DNA from: Streptomyces sp. GESEQ-35
GTDB taxonomy: Bacteria; Actinomycetota; Actinomycetes; Streptomycetales; Streptomycetaceae
DNA: 64,000 bases
Direction: 5' to 3'
Assembly (NCBI RefSeq): GCF_017948485.1
Contig: NZ_JAFFSX010000002.1
Span: 682,001-746,000, forward strand
Shown here: piece after piece, positions 35,622-44,443 of the stretch
Numbering within the stretch: position 1 is the first letter of the stretch
Layout: each line of letters opens with the position of its first letter
Program-made: the position numbers and the translations under genes
The notes under the pieces: model-generated
The model's input: the letters and a program-made list of their open reading frames with translations, nothing else
The model's database searches: none
Told to the model about the DNA's origin: nothing

Positions 35622-35664
35622 GGTGGGGGCTGGTCGCGCAGTTCCCCGCGCCCCTTCGGGGCGC
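35622..35664 (+). repeat. Dispersed hairpin repeat, copy E
   Basis: Reads GGCTGGTCGCGCAGTTCCCC then GCGCCCCTTCGGGGCGC between the convergent dnaK and narI genes. Its hairpin may serve as a terminator for both. Confidence 0.8.
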
Positions 35665-35688
35665 TGCCGAACCGAACCGCCGTAAGCC

Positions 35689-36411
35689 TCAGGACCCCGC
35701 CCGCTCCCAGCCCCGCCGCTCCGGGCGTGGTCCGAGCTGATTCAGATCACGGCTGCGGTAGACGACGTACGGCCGGAACAGGTACTGCACCGGCGCGCTG
35801 AACATATGCACCAGACGGCTGTACGGGACGAACGCGATCAGGATCATGCCGATCACCGCGTGGATCTCGTACAGCACGGGCACGCCCGCCATCCGTTCGG
35901 TGTCCGGCTGGAGGGTGAACAGGCTGCGGGCCCAAGGGGCAATGGACTCACGGTAGTTGTAGCCGTCGCCGGTGGAATGGGTGAGCTTGGCGACCATGCC
36001 CAGCGCGATCGCGGCGAGCAGGACGACGTACATGAGCTTGTCGTTGACCGTCGTCGCGCGGAAGACCGGCGCGTGGGTGCGGCGGCGGTGGATCAGAAGC
36101 GCGATCCCGGCGACCGTGAGGATGCCGGCCGCGGTGCCGCCGTACAGGGAGAACAGGTGGTACGTGTGCTCGCTGACACCGATCGAGCCGGTCCACGACA
36201 TCGGGATGAACAGGCCGACGACATGGCCGGCGAGGACGAACAGGATGCCGTAGTGGAAGGCCGGGGAGGCGATGTTCAGCAGCTTCGACTCGTAGATCTG
36301 CGAGGAGCGCGTGGTCCAGCCGAACTTGTCGTAGCGGTGGCGCCAGACGAGGCCGGCGACGAGGAGGACGAAGGCGACGTACGGCAGGACGCCCCAGAGG
36401 AGGACGGTCAT
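35689..36411 (-). CDS. narI: Respiratory nitrate reductase gamma subunit NarI
   Basis: 240 residues, five predicted membrane helices and the heme-binding histidines of the family (in SPAFHYGILFVLAGHVVGLF and near EIHAVIGMILIAFVPYSRLV). NarI is the diheme cytochrome b that takes electrons from menaquinol. It ends in a basic, Arg-rich tail after MFSAPVQYLFRPYVVYRSRD. The ATG overlaps the narJ stop (ATGA). It is the last gene of the operon. Confidence 0.92.
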   Translation of the reverse strand: MTVLLWGVLPYVAFVLLVAGLVWRHRYDKFGWTTRSSQIYESKLLNIASPAFHYGILFVLAGHVVGLFIPMSWTGSIGVSEHTYHLFSLYGGTAAGILTVAGIALLIHRRRTHAPVFRATTVNDKLMYVVLLAAIALGMVAKLTHSTGDGYNYRESIAPWARSLFTLQPDTERMAGVPVLYEIHAVIGMILIAFVPYSRLVHMFSAPVQYLFRPYVVYRSRDLNQLGPRPERRGWERAGS

Positions 36412-36902
36412 GAGCGTGCTCCGGTGCGGGCGGGCGGCAGGGTCGCGCACACGGCGTCCAGGACGCACGCGTACGGGGTGCCGAAGTCGGTGAGGCGGGA
36501 ACGGAGTTGTTCCAGGGTGGCACGGTGCTCGGTGAGCAGGTCGGTGTTGCCGGTGCGGGACGCGAACTCCAGGACCGCGGGCAGGAAGTCGGGCAGCTCC
36601 TCGCCGGTGAACTCCAGGCCGTGGGCACGGTAGACGTCCTTGAAGCGGACCAGGGACATGCCCCTGCGCCGGGTGTCCCCGTCGCGCCACCAGCTCAGAT
36701 ACAGGCTGTGGCGGTTCTTGAAGTCGAAGACCTGGACGTAGTGCGCGGCCAGGACCTGCGGGTCGGTCAGCGCGGCGTGGTCGGTGAACTCCCGCAATTG
36801 CGGGGCGGCTTCGCGCAGCAGCGGCAGCCGGGCGCGGAACTCGTCGTCGGGGTAGGTGAGACAGAGCGCGGCCGCCTGGTAGAGCATCTCGAATCCGGGC
36901 AT
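36408..36902 (-). CDS. narJ: Nitrate reductase assembly chaperone NarJ
   Basis: 164 residues, shorter than E. coli NarJ (236) but within the range of Gram-positive members. It contains LYQAAALCLTYPDDEFRARL (TorD-like N-terminus) and the conserved HSLYLSWWRDGDTRRRGMSL. NarJ inserts the molybdenum cofactor into NarG and delays membrane docking until NarGH is mature. It overlaps narH by one base and narI by four. Confidence 0.9.
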   Translation of the reverse strand: MPGFEMLYQAAALCLTYPDDEFRARLPLLREAAPQLREFTDHAALTDPQVLAAHYVQVFDFKNRHSLYLSWWRDGDTRRRGMSLVRFKDVYRAHGLEFTGEELPDFLPAVLEFASRTGNTDLLTEHRATLEQLRSRLTDFGTPYACVLDAVCATLPPARTGARS

Positions 36903-38500
36903 CAGGTATCTCCCTCCTTGTCCGAGGTCTGCCGATGGCGCAGCGCGTGGAAGTTCTCCACCGACACCAGCGGCAGATGGGTACGTCCCCCCGAGTCCTG
37001 GCCGAACGGCCCTTCGCCGCCCATGCCCGGCCCGCCGTCGTGGTCGAGGCTGCACTCGTCCGGGAGCGCGGACTCCTCCAGCCGCCGGGCGTCCCCGACG
37101 GCGGCGGTCGGGATCACGTACCGGTCCTCGTACTTGGCGATGGCCAGCAGCCGGTACATCTCCTCGATCTCGTCGGGCCGCATGCCGACGGCGGCGACGA
37201 CCGACGGATCCGGCTTCTCGCCGAGGTTGATGGCCCGCATGTGGGAGCGCATCGCGGCGAGCTTCTCCAACGACGCCCGGACCGGGGCGACATCGCCCGC
37301 CGTGAAGAGCTCCGCCAGGTACTCCAGCGGAATGCGCAGGGTGTCGATCGCCCCGAAGAGGTTCCGTGCGTCCTCGCCGTCGTGCCCCGTCTCCGTCAGC
37401 GCGTCGACCACCGGCGACAGCGGCGGGATGTACCAGACCATCGGCATGGTGCGGTACTCCGGATGCAGCGGGAGCGCCACCCTGTACTTGCTGATCAGCG
37501 CATGTACGGGGGAGCGGCGGGCCGCCTCCATCCAGTCGTACGGGATCCCCGCCTCGTCGCAGGCGCGCCGCACCCCGGGATCCTCGGGGTCGAGGAAGAC
37601 GCCCAACTGGGCCGCGTACAGGTCGTGTTCGTCCGGCACGGAAGCCGCTGCCGTCACTTTGTCGGCGTCGTACAGCACCACCCCGAGATAGCGCAGCCGC
37701 CCCACGCACGTCTCCGAGCAGACCGTCGGCAGACCCACCTCCAGGCGCGGATAGCACAGCGTGCACTTCTCGGCCTTGCCGGTGCGGTGGTTGAAGTAGA
37801 CCTTCTTGTACGGGCATCCGGTCACGCACATCCGCCAGCCCCGGCAGCGGTCCTGGTCGACCAGGACGATGCCGTCCTCCGCCCGCTTGTACATCGCGCC
37901 GGAGGGACAGGAGGCCACACAGGACGGGTTGAGGCAGTGCTCGCAGATGCGCGGCAGATAGAACATGAAGGTCTGCTCGAACTCGAACCTCACCTTGTCG
38001 GCGGCCTTTCTGCGGGTCCGCTCGACCATCGGGTCGAGGTCGCCGTGGGCCGGGGCGCCGGCGAGGTTGTCGTCCCAGTTCGACGACCACTCGATCTTCA
38101 TCGGTTTGCCGTCGAGCTGCGAAACGGGCTGGGCCACCGGGTAGTCGTCGCCGAGCGGGGCGTCGGTGAGGTTCTTGTAGTCGTAGGTCCAGGGCTCGTA
38201 GTAGTCCTTGATCTCCGGGAGTTTCGGGTTGGAGAAGATGCCCGCGAGCTTCTTGAAGCGGCCGCCCGCCTTCAGCTTCAGTGCGCCGCGCCGGTTCAGG
38301 TCCCAGCCGCCCTGCCAATGCTCCTGGTCCTCGTAGCGGCGCGGATAGCCCTGGCCGGGCCGGGTCTCGACGTTGTTGAACCAGACGTACTCCATGCCCT
38401 GGCGGTTGGTCCACGCCTGTTTGCAGGTCACCGAGCAGGTGTGGCAGCCGATGCACTTGTCGAGGTTCATCACCATGGCGATCTGGGCCATCGGACGCAT
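36902..38500 (-). CDS. narH: Nitrate reductase beta subunit NarH
   Basis: 532 residues. All four iron-sulfur cluster motifs are intact: CIGCHTCSVTCKQAW (16-30), CEHCLNPSCVASCPSGA, CRGWRMCVTGCPYKK and CTLCYPR plus CSETCVGR. The Trp in CRGWRMC replaces one cysteine, which makes that site the [3Fe-4S] cluster, as in E. coli NarH. The protein carries electrons from NarI hemes to NarG. Its ATG overlaps the narG stop by one base. Confidence 0.93.
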   Translation of the reverse strand: MRPMAQIAMVMNLDKCIGCHTCSVTCKQAWTNRQGMEYVWFNNVETRPGQGYPRRYEDQEHWQGGWDLNRRGALKLKAGGRFKKLAGIFSNPKLPEIKDYYEPWTYDYKNLTDAPLGDDYPVAQPVSQLDGKPMKIEWSSNWDDNLAGAPAHGDLDPMVERTRRKAADKVRFEFEQTFMFYLPRICEHCLNPSCVASCPSGAMYKRAEDGIVLVDQDRCRGWRMCVTGCPYKKVYFNHRTGKAEKCTLCYPRLEVGLPTVCSETCVGRLRYLGVVLYDADKVTAAASVPDEHDLYAAQLGVFLDPEDPGVRRACDEAGIPYDWMEAARRSPVHALISKYRVALPLHPEYRTMPMVWYIPPLSPVVDALTETGHDGEDARNLFGAIDTLRIPLEYLAELFTAGDVAPVRASLEKLAAMRSHMRAINLGEKPDPSVVAAVGMRPDEIEEMYRLLAIAKYEDRYVIPTAAVGDARRLEESALPDECSLDHDGGPGMGGEGPFGQDSGGRTHLPLVSVENFHALRHRQTSDKEGDT

Positions 38501-41500
38501 CAGTACTCGACCTCCTGGCTGCGGCGCCGGAGCACCGTCACCTCGTCGCGCTGGTTGCCCGTGGGGCCCAGGTAGTTGAAGGCCCAGGAGAGCTGGGCGT
38601 AGCCGCCGACCAGGTGGGACGGCTTGAGGATCAGACGGGTGAGGGAGTTGTGGATGCCGCCGCGCTGCCGGGTCGTCTCCGTCTTCGGCACGCCCACCGT
38701 GCGCTCCTGCGCGTGATGCATGTAGACGGTGCCGTGCGGGATGCGGTGCGAGACGACGGCGCGGGCGACGACCACGCCGTTGCGGTTGACCGCCTCGATC
38801 CAGTCGTCGTCCTTGACACCGATCGCGTCCGCGTCCTGCGGGGCAATCCAGATGTTCTGGCCGCCGCGGGACAGCGCCAGCATGAACAGGTTGTCCTGGT
38901 ACTCGGAGTGGATGGACCACTTGTTGTGCGGGGTGAGGTAACGGACCGTCACCTCCCGTTGGCCGTCCGGGCCGAGGCGGGGTTCACCGAAGAGCCGGTT
39001 CATGTCCAGGGGCGGCCGGTACACCGGGAGCGCCTCGCCGAGCTCGTGGATCCAGTCGTGGTCGAGGAAGAAGTGCTGGCGCCCGGTGAGGGTGTGCCAG
39101 GGCTTGAGATGCTCGGTGTTCAGCGTGAACGCCGTGTAGCGGCGCCCGCCGGACTCGCTGCCCGACCACTCCGGTGAGGTGATCACCGGCACGGGCGCGG
39201 CCTGCGTGTCCGCGTACGTGACGCGCTTGCCCTCGTGCTCGGCGGCCAGGTGGGCCATCTCCTGCCCGGTGCGCTCCTGAAGGGTGCGGAAACCCTGGGT
39301 GGCGAGGCGCCCGTTGGTGGTGCCGGACAGGGCGAGGATCGTGTTCGCGGCTTTCACCGCCGTATCGAGGGACGGGCGGCCGTCGTACGCGGTGCCGTTC
39401 AACTGCCGGAGATCCTCGACCTCTTCGTCGGGCTTGAGAGTGATTCCCTTGGCAGGCAGGCCGAGTTGCTCCACGAGTGGACCGAGAGCGGTGAACTTCC
39501 TGCCGATCGCCGTGTAGTCACGCTCCACGACGGTGAGGTTCGGCATGGTCCTGCCGGGCACGGGGTCGCACTCCCCGCGCTTCCAGTCCCGGACCATCCC
39601 GCCCGGCTGGGCGATCTCGCCGGGTGTGTCGTGCTGGAGCGGCGACGCGACCAGGTCCTTGCGCACCCCGAGGTGGTCGACGGCCAGTTGGCTCAGCCTC
39701 TCGGCCAGCGCCTTGAACGTGTCGAAGTCGGTGCGCGCCTGCCACGGCGGGTCCACGGCCGGGGTGAAGGAGTGGACGTAAGGATGCATGTCCGTGCTGG
39801 ACAGGTCGTGCTTCTCGTACCGGGTCGCGGCGGGCAGCACGACGTCCGACAGCAGCGTCGACGAGGTCTGCCGGAAGTCCAGCGACAGCAGAAGGTCGAG
39901 CTTGCCCTCCGGCGCCTCGTCCCGCCAGGTCACGTCCCGCGGACGCTCGCCCGGCTCGGCCTCCTGCGCCCTGAGCGAGGACTGCGTGCCCAGCAGATGC
40001 CTGGTGAAGTACTCGGCGCCCTTCGCCGACGAGCCCAGCAGATTGGCCCGCCAGAGCGTCAGTACGCGCGGCCAGTTCTCCGGCGCGTCCGGGTCCTCGC
40101 AGGCGAACTTCAAGGTCCCGGCGCGGAGTTCGGCCACCACCCGCGACACCGGATCGCCGAACGCCCCGCCCAGCTCCAGCGGATTGCGGTCGAAGGTCGG
40201 ATACGACGGCATCCACCCCGAACGCGCCGACAGGGCAAGACAGTCCGCGCTCGTCATCCCCGCGAACCGGCCCTCACCCAGCGGCGAGGCGAGCACGTCG
40301 GCCGTGAACCGGTCGTAGCGCCACTGGTCGGTGTTCAGGAACCAGTACGCCGTACCGATCATCTGGCGCGGCGGCCGTGACCAGTCGGAGGCGGCGGCGA
40401 GCGTGGCCCAGCCGGTCACCGGGCGGCACTTCTCCTGCCCCACGTAGTGGGCCCAGCCGCCGCCGTTGCGGCCCTGGCAGCCGGTGAGCTGGAGCAGGGC
40501 GAGGAAGGCGCGGTAGATCGTCTCGGAGTGGAACCAGTGGTTCGTCCCCGCGCCCATCAGAATCATGCAGCGGCCCTTCGACCGCTCGGCGGTCCGCGCG
40601 AACTCCCTGGCGATCTTCACGCACTTGGCCGCCGGTACGGAGGTGTGCGCCTCCTGCCAGGCGGGCGTGCCGGGTGAGCCGGCGTCCTGGTAGGAGGCGG
40701 GCCAGCGGCCGGGCAGGCCGTGCCGGAAGACGCCGTACTGGGCGAGCAGGAGGTCGAAGACCGTGGTGACCAGCGGGCCGTTCGCGCCGCCCAGCCGGGT
40801 CGCCGGAACACCTCGGCGTACGACGTCCCCCCGCCCCTGCCCGTGCTCGCCGCCCTCGGTGTCGAAGCGCGGGAGCAGCACCGGCACGCCTCCCGCGGCC
40901 TCATGGCCGTACAGGCTCAACTGCGGCTCGATCGGACCCAGTTCGAGGTTCCAGCGGCCCTTGCCGGACTCGGTCCAGCGGAAGCCGAGCGAGCCGTTCG
41001 GGACGACGGCCCGGCCGCTCGCCGCGTCCAGTACGACCGTCTTCCAGTCCGCGCCCTCACCCTCCTGACGCAGGTCCGAGGCGCGCAGGAACTTCCCCGG
41101 AACGTACGCGCCGTCCCGCTCGGTCAGGGTCACCAGGAAGGGCAGATCGGTGAACTTCCGTACGTAGTCCGCGAAGAACGGAGTCTCACGGTCGACGAAG
41201 AACTCCTTGAGGATCACATGGCCCATCCCGAGGGCGAGGGCGCCGTCCGTGCCCGGGTGAGGGTGCAGCCACTCGTCCGCGAACTTCGCGTTGTCCGCAT
41301 AGTCGGGGGCGACGACCACGACCTTCTGGCCGCGGTAGCGGGCCTCCGCCATCCAGTGCGCGTCCGGTGTGCGGGTCACGGGGACGTTCGAGCCCCACAT
41401 CATCAAGTACGCGGCGTCCCACCAGTCGCCCGACTCCGGTACGTCGGTCTGGTCGCCGAAGACCTGCGGCGAGGCCACCGGAAGGTCCGCGTACCAGTCG

Positions 41501-42057
41501 TAGAACGACAGCATCGGGGCGCCGATCAGCGAATGGAAGCGGGCGCCCGCCGCGTGCGACACCATCGACATCGCGGGGATCGGGGAGAAACCGGCGATGC
41601 GGTCCGGACCGTACGTCTTGATGGTGTGGACATGCGCGGCGGCGACGATCTCGACCGCCTCGTCCCAGGTGGCACGGACCAGGCCGCCCTTGCCGCGGGC
41701 CTGCTGGTAGCGGCGTCGGCGCCCCGGGTCGCCCTGGATGTCCGCCCAGGCCAGGACCGGGTCACCGAGGCGGGCGAGCGCCTCGCGGTACATCTTCAGC
41801 AGGACGCCGCGGATGTACGGGTAGCGCACGCGCGTGGGGGAGTACGTGTACCAGGAGAAGGCGGCGCCGCGGGGGCAGCCGCGGGAGTTCACCACCTTGT
41901 CGTGGCTCCAGCGGTCCCGGTAGAAGGCGTCCGCTTCCCGGCCGCCGGTCAGAGTGATGCTGTGCAGGTCGGGGGAGGGCGTGCCGGACCGGAAGAACCT
42001 CCCGGTGCGCAGCAGGAACGCGGCCGGCTCGCTGGGCGGTACCTGGGTGTCGGTCAC
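38500..42057 (-). CDS. narG: Nitrate reductase alpha subunit NarG with the FS0 segment deleted
   Basis: 1185 residues. Molybdopterin-oxidoreductase features of NarG are all clear from SFYDWYADLPVASPQVFGDQ (Mo-ligand Asp region) to the C-terminal QQRGGIHNSLTRLI. But the N-terminus goes from RWSHDKVVNS (49-58) straight to RGCPRGAAFSWYTYSP (59-74). NarG proteins have about 44 residues there, including STHGVNCTGSCSWK, whose His and two Cys bind the [4Fe-4S] cluster FS0. Only the fourth ligand, Cys61, remains. The frame is kept. E. coli NarG is 1247 residues. Without FS0 the active site is not expected to be reached by electrons, so the enzyme is likely inactive. GTG start with AAGGGAG upstream. 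Confidence 0.92.
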   Translation of the reverse strand: MTDTQVPPSEPAAFLLRTGRFFRSGTPSPDLHSITLTGGREADAFYRDRWSHDKVVNSRGCPRGAAFSWYTYSPTRVRYPYIRGVLLKMYREALARLGDPVLAWADIQGDPGRRRRYQQARGKGGLVRATWDEAVEIVAAAHVHTIKTYGPDRIAGFSPIPAMSMVSHAAGARFHSLIGAPMLSFYDWYADLPVASPQVFGDQTDVPESGDWWDAAYLMMWGSNVPVTRTPDAHWMAEARYRGQKVVVVAPDYADNAKFADEWLHPHPGTDGALALGMGHVILKEFFVDRETPFFADYVRKFTDLPFLVTLTERDGAYVPGKFLRASDLRQEGEGADWKTVVLDAASGRAVVPNGSLGFRWTESGKGRWNLELGPIEPQLSLYGHEAAGGVPVLLPRFDTEGGEHGQGRGDVVRRGVPATRLGGANGPLVTTVFDLLLAQYGVFRHGLPGRWPASYQDAGSPGTPAWQEAHTSVPAAKCVKIAREFARTAERSKGRCMILMGAGTNHWFHSETIYRAFLALLQLTGCQGRNGGGWAHYVGQEKCRPVTGWATLAAASDWSRPPRQMIGTAYWFLNTDQWRYDRFTADVLASPLGEGRFAGMTSADCLALSARSGWMPSYPTFDRNPLELGGAFGDPVSRVVAELRAGTLKFACEDPDAPENWPRVLTLWRANLLGSSAKGAEYFTRHLLGTQSSLRAQEAEPGERPRDVTWRDEAPEGKLDLLLSLDFRQTSSTLLSDVVLPAATRYEKHDLSSTDMHPYVHSFTPAVDPPWQARTDFDTFKALAERLSQLAVDHLGVRKDLVASPLQHDTPGEIAQPGGMVRDWKRGECDPVPGRTMPNLTVVERDYTAIGRKFTALGPLVEQLGLPAKGITLKPDEEVEDLRQLNGTAYDGRPSLDTAVKAANTILALSGTTNGRLATQGFRTLQERTGQEMAHLAAEHEGKRVTYADTQAAPVPVITSPEWSGSESGGRRYTAFTLNTEHLKPWHTLTGRQHFFLDHDWIHELGEALPVYRPPLDMNRLFGEPRLGPDGQREVTVRYLTPHNKWSIHSEYQDNLFMLALSRGGQNIWIAPQDADAIGVKDDDWIEAVNRNGVVVARAVVSHRIPHGTVYMHHAQERTVGVPKTETTRQRGGIHNSLTRLILKPSHLVGGYAQLSWAFNYLGPTGNQRDEVTVLRRRSQEVEY

Positions 42058-42135
42058 CTACGCTCCCTTGCTTGCCCGTGGCTTCGAACCTAGGGGCGAG
42101 CGGGGGAGCGCACCTGTTCACGGCGCCCGTACGGG

Positions 42136-42951
42136 TCAGAGCTTGCGGGCGACTCCCGCGTACAGGGGCACGATGCCCTCCGCCTGGACCGCCACGTCCT
42201 CCGGCCCGGGCCGCCACCCGGCGGCCGGGATCACGCCCGGACCCAGCAGCTCCAGACCGTCGAAGAAGCGGGAGAACCCGGCGAGCGACCGCGGGTAGAA
42301 CGGAGTGCCGCCGGCGCGGAAGTGACCGGCGACCTTGGCGATCACCTCCGGGCTCAGGTCGGGGGTGACCTGGGAGAGGATCAGGTAGCTGCCCGGGACG
42401 AGCTCGGCGACGTACCGCTTCAGCAGGCCGTAGACATCGTCGCCGTCCGGCTCCTCGTCCAGGTAGTGGGTGAGCGCGACCAGGGACAGCGCGACGGGCT
42501 GCGAGAAGTCCAGGGACTCCGCGGCCAGCCTGAGGATGGTGTCCGGGTCGCGGAAGTCGGCGTGCACGTAGTTCGTCGCGCCCTCGGACGTGCCGCGCAG
42601 CAGCGCCTCGGCGTGGCGGAGAACGATCGGGTCGTTGTCCGCGTACACGACCCTCGCCTCCGGGGCGACCTCCTGGGCCACCTGGTGGAGGTTGGGTTCG
42701 GTGGGGATGCCCGTGCCGACGTCCAGGAACTGCCGTATCCCGGCCTCGGCGACGGTCCGGACGGCCCGGTGCATGAAGCGGCGGTTGGCGCGCGCCGAGC
42801 GCACCGCCGCCTCGTCCGTGGCGGCGATCCTGCGGGCCAGTTCCTCGTCCACCGGGTAGTTGTCCTTGCCGCCCAGCCACCAGTCGTAGACGCGGGCCGG
42901 GTGCGGCCGGCTCGTGTCGATGGGCGTGGGCGCGGCGTCCGATCCGGTCAT
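42136..42951 (-). CDS. DUF574 family SAM-dependent methyltransferase
   Basis: 271 residues. It opens IDTSRPHPARVYDWWLGGKD, the hallmark of this actinobacterial family, followed by the SAM-binding IRQFLDVGTGIPTEPNLHQV and VVYADNDPIVLRHA. These proteins are numerous in Streptomyces and often lie beside XRE-DUF5753 regulators, as here; substrates are unknown. The ATG at 42951 follows CAGGGAGACGAAACCGG. The XRE gene is 47 bases upstream on the same strand. Confidence 0.85.
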   Translation of the reverse strand: MTGSDAAPTPIDTSRPHPARVYDWWLGGKDNYPVDEELARRIAATDEAAVRSARANRRFMHRAVRTVAEAGIRQFLDVGTGIPTEPNLHQVAQEVAPEARVVYADNDPIVLRHAEALLRGTSEGATNYVHADFRDPDTILRLAAESLDFSQPVALSLVALTHYLDEEPDGDDVYGLLKRYVAELVPGSYLILSQVTPDLSPEVIAKVAGHFRAGGTPFYPRSLAGFSRFFDGLELLGPGVIPAAGWRPGPEDVAVQAEGIVPLYAGVARKL

Positions 42952-42998
42952 CCGGTTTCGTCTCCCTGGGAATTCGGGCCTAGGCGACTTGACATGGC

Positions 42999-43862
42999 TC
43001 AGCAGGCGTCGCGGTAGTCGCTCAGGATCTTCTTGGTCCGCTCGGCGGACGCGGCACGTGCCGTCATGTGGTCCAGCACCTCCAGGTGCGTGGAGACCTC
43101 CGTGCGGGAGTCGAGATACAGCGCACCGGTCAGATACTCCGTGAAGACCATGTCGGGCAGTTCGGGCTCGGCGAACCGGAACAGGGTGAACGGCGCGTAC
43201 GTCCCCGGGTGCGGGCCCGCCTGGAACTCGGCGACCTGGAGGGTGATGCGGTCGCGTTCGGCGAACTCCAGCAGCTTGTCGAACTGTTCGCGCATGACGG
43301 CGCCGTCGTCGCTCACGGGGCGGCGCAGGACCGTTTCGTCCATGATCACCCACAGGTGGGGGCGGTTCGCACGCTCCAGAAGCTGCTGCCGGGCCATACG
43401 CAGCGACACATGCCGCTCGATGGTCCGCGGATCGGTCTGCCCGATCACCCCCGCCTCCAGGACGGCCCGCGCATACGCCTCCGTCTGGAGGAGGCCGGGC
43501 ACGAAGTGCGGCTCGTAGGAGCGGATGATCCCGGCGGCGCCCTCCAGACTCACGTACAGGCTGAACCAGTCCGGCAGCACGTCGTGGAACCGCTGCCACC
43601 AGCCCGGCTGGTTCGCCTCCTCGGCGAGCGACACGAACGCCGACGCCTCGTCCTCGGTCACGCCGTACGCGCCGAGCAGCAGCTGGACGTACGGGATCTT
43701 CAGCGCGACCTCGGCCATCTCCATCCGCCGTACGGTCGCGGGGGCCACCCGCAGGACCTGTGCGGCCTCCTCGCGTTTGAGGCCGGCCGCCTCGCGCAGC
43801 TCCTGCAGCCGCCTTCCGAGCACCACCTGACCCACGGTGGGCGCGGGACGCCGCTCACTCAC
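42999..43862 (-). CDS. XRE-family regulator with DUF5753
   Basis: 287 residues. The N-terminal helix-turn-helix spans about 15-70 (LGRRLQELREAAGLKREEAA). DUF5753 covers the rest, with YEPHFVPGLLQTEAYARAVL and the end LDLEVLD-like STHLEVLDHM. This class forms orphan regulators in Streptomyces, frequently with a DUF397 partner; none is seen here and a DUF574 methyltransferase follows instead. The start is a GTG. Confidence 0.85.
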   Translation of the reverse strand: MSERRPAPTVGQVVLGRRLQELREAAGLKREEAAQVLRVAPATVRRMEMAEVALKIPYVQLLLGAYGVTEDEASAFVSLAEEANQPGWWQRFHDVLPDWFSLYVSLEGAAGIIRSYEPHFVPGLLQTEAYARAVLEAGVIGQTDPRTIERHVSLRMARQQLLERANRPHLWVIMDETVLRRPVSDDGAVMREQFDKLLEFAERDRITLQVAEFQAGPHPGTYAPFTLFRFAEPELPDMVFTEYLTGALYLDSRTEVSTHLEVLDHMTARAASAERTKKILSDYRDAC

Positions 43863-43991
43863 GCCACGCCTCCCCTACGTGCCGAAGTCAGGGAGCAGTG
43901 TGCCATGTTCCGGTGCGCGTCTCACAGGCACGGGGTTGAGGCGCTCGCCACGCGTCCCACAGGCCCGGGGTGAGTGGCCCGCCACACCTCA

Positions 43992-44008
43992 TTACCTCGC
44001 GGGTAATC
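43992..44008. promoter_or_regulatory. Palindrome ATTACC-N5-GGTAAT
   Basis: Perfect 6-bp arms ATTACC and GGTAAT around TCGCG. It resembles operators of TetR-family regulators and lies 121 bases before the broken membrane-protein gene and 130 bases before the XRE-DUF5753 start on the other strand. The rest of 43863-44128 shows no gene. Confidence 0.35.
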
Positions 44009-44128
44009 GACCGCCCCGGACGCGCGGGGGATCGTGGGCACATCGGATTCCGGGCCGGCGCACTCCGGTCCGGAATCCGGGTCCCGCTGCCGCACCTCGA
44101 CTTCGACCTCGACGGAGGATGATTCGTC

Positions 44129-44443
44129 ATGTCCGCGATCCAGCTAGGCGCTCCGCGGGGTGCCGTAATGGGCCGTCGGTCGTTTGCGGGTTTCGTTGTG
44201 GCTGGTCGCGCAGTTCCCCGCGCCCCTTCGGGGCGCTTCCTCGGCGTACTGCTCGTCGTGTACGGGGCCGCCGTCGGTCTCCTCGCCACTCGCGCAGGCC
44301 CTGCTGATCCGGGCCGTGGTGGAGGTCAACCTCACCTGGGCGGTGCTGAGTTTCGTCGCCCTCGGCCTGGAGCGCTCATCGTCGTCGGGTTCGCGCTGCT
44401 GCAGCACACTGCCCTCAAGAACCGTCAGGGCAGCAGCGACTGA
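44129..44443 (+). pseudogene. Broken small integral membrane protein gene
   Basis: A ribosome site GACGGAGGATGATTCGTC and ATG begin MSAIQL. Then an extended copy of the dispersed repeat replaces the next part of the protein. Coding resumes at about 44240 in pieces: LGVLLVVYGAAVGLLATR in one frame, LIRAVVEVNLTWAVLSFVAL in a second, and LIVVGFALLQHTALKNRQ up to the stop in the first. Joined, they resemble the four-helix hypothetical membrane proteins of about 125 residues found in actinobacteria. Two frame changes and the missing N-terminal segment make function impossible. Confidence 0.7.
44147..44236 (+). repeat. Dispersed hairpin repeat, copy F (extended form)
   Basis: Reads CCGCGGGG, ATGGGCCGTCG, TGCGGG, GTTGTGGCTGGTCGCGCAG and GCGCCCCTTCGGGGCGC in order. 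It shares the outer ATGGGCCGTCG block with copy B only, and like copy B it lies within a broken gene. Confidence 0.8.

Noticed and set aside
36935..38575. A 546-codon plus-strand frame inside narH
   Set aside because: NarH has four intact iron-sulfur motifs on the opposite strand; this frame has none and is a compositional shadow.
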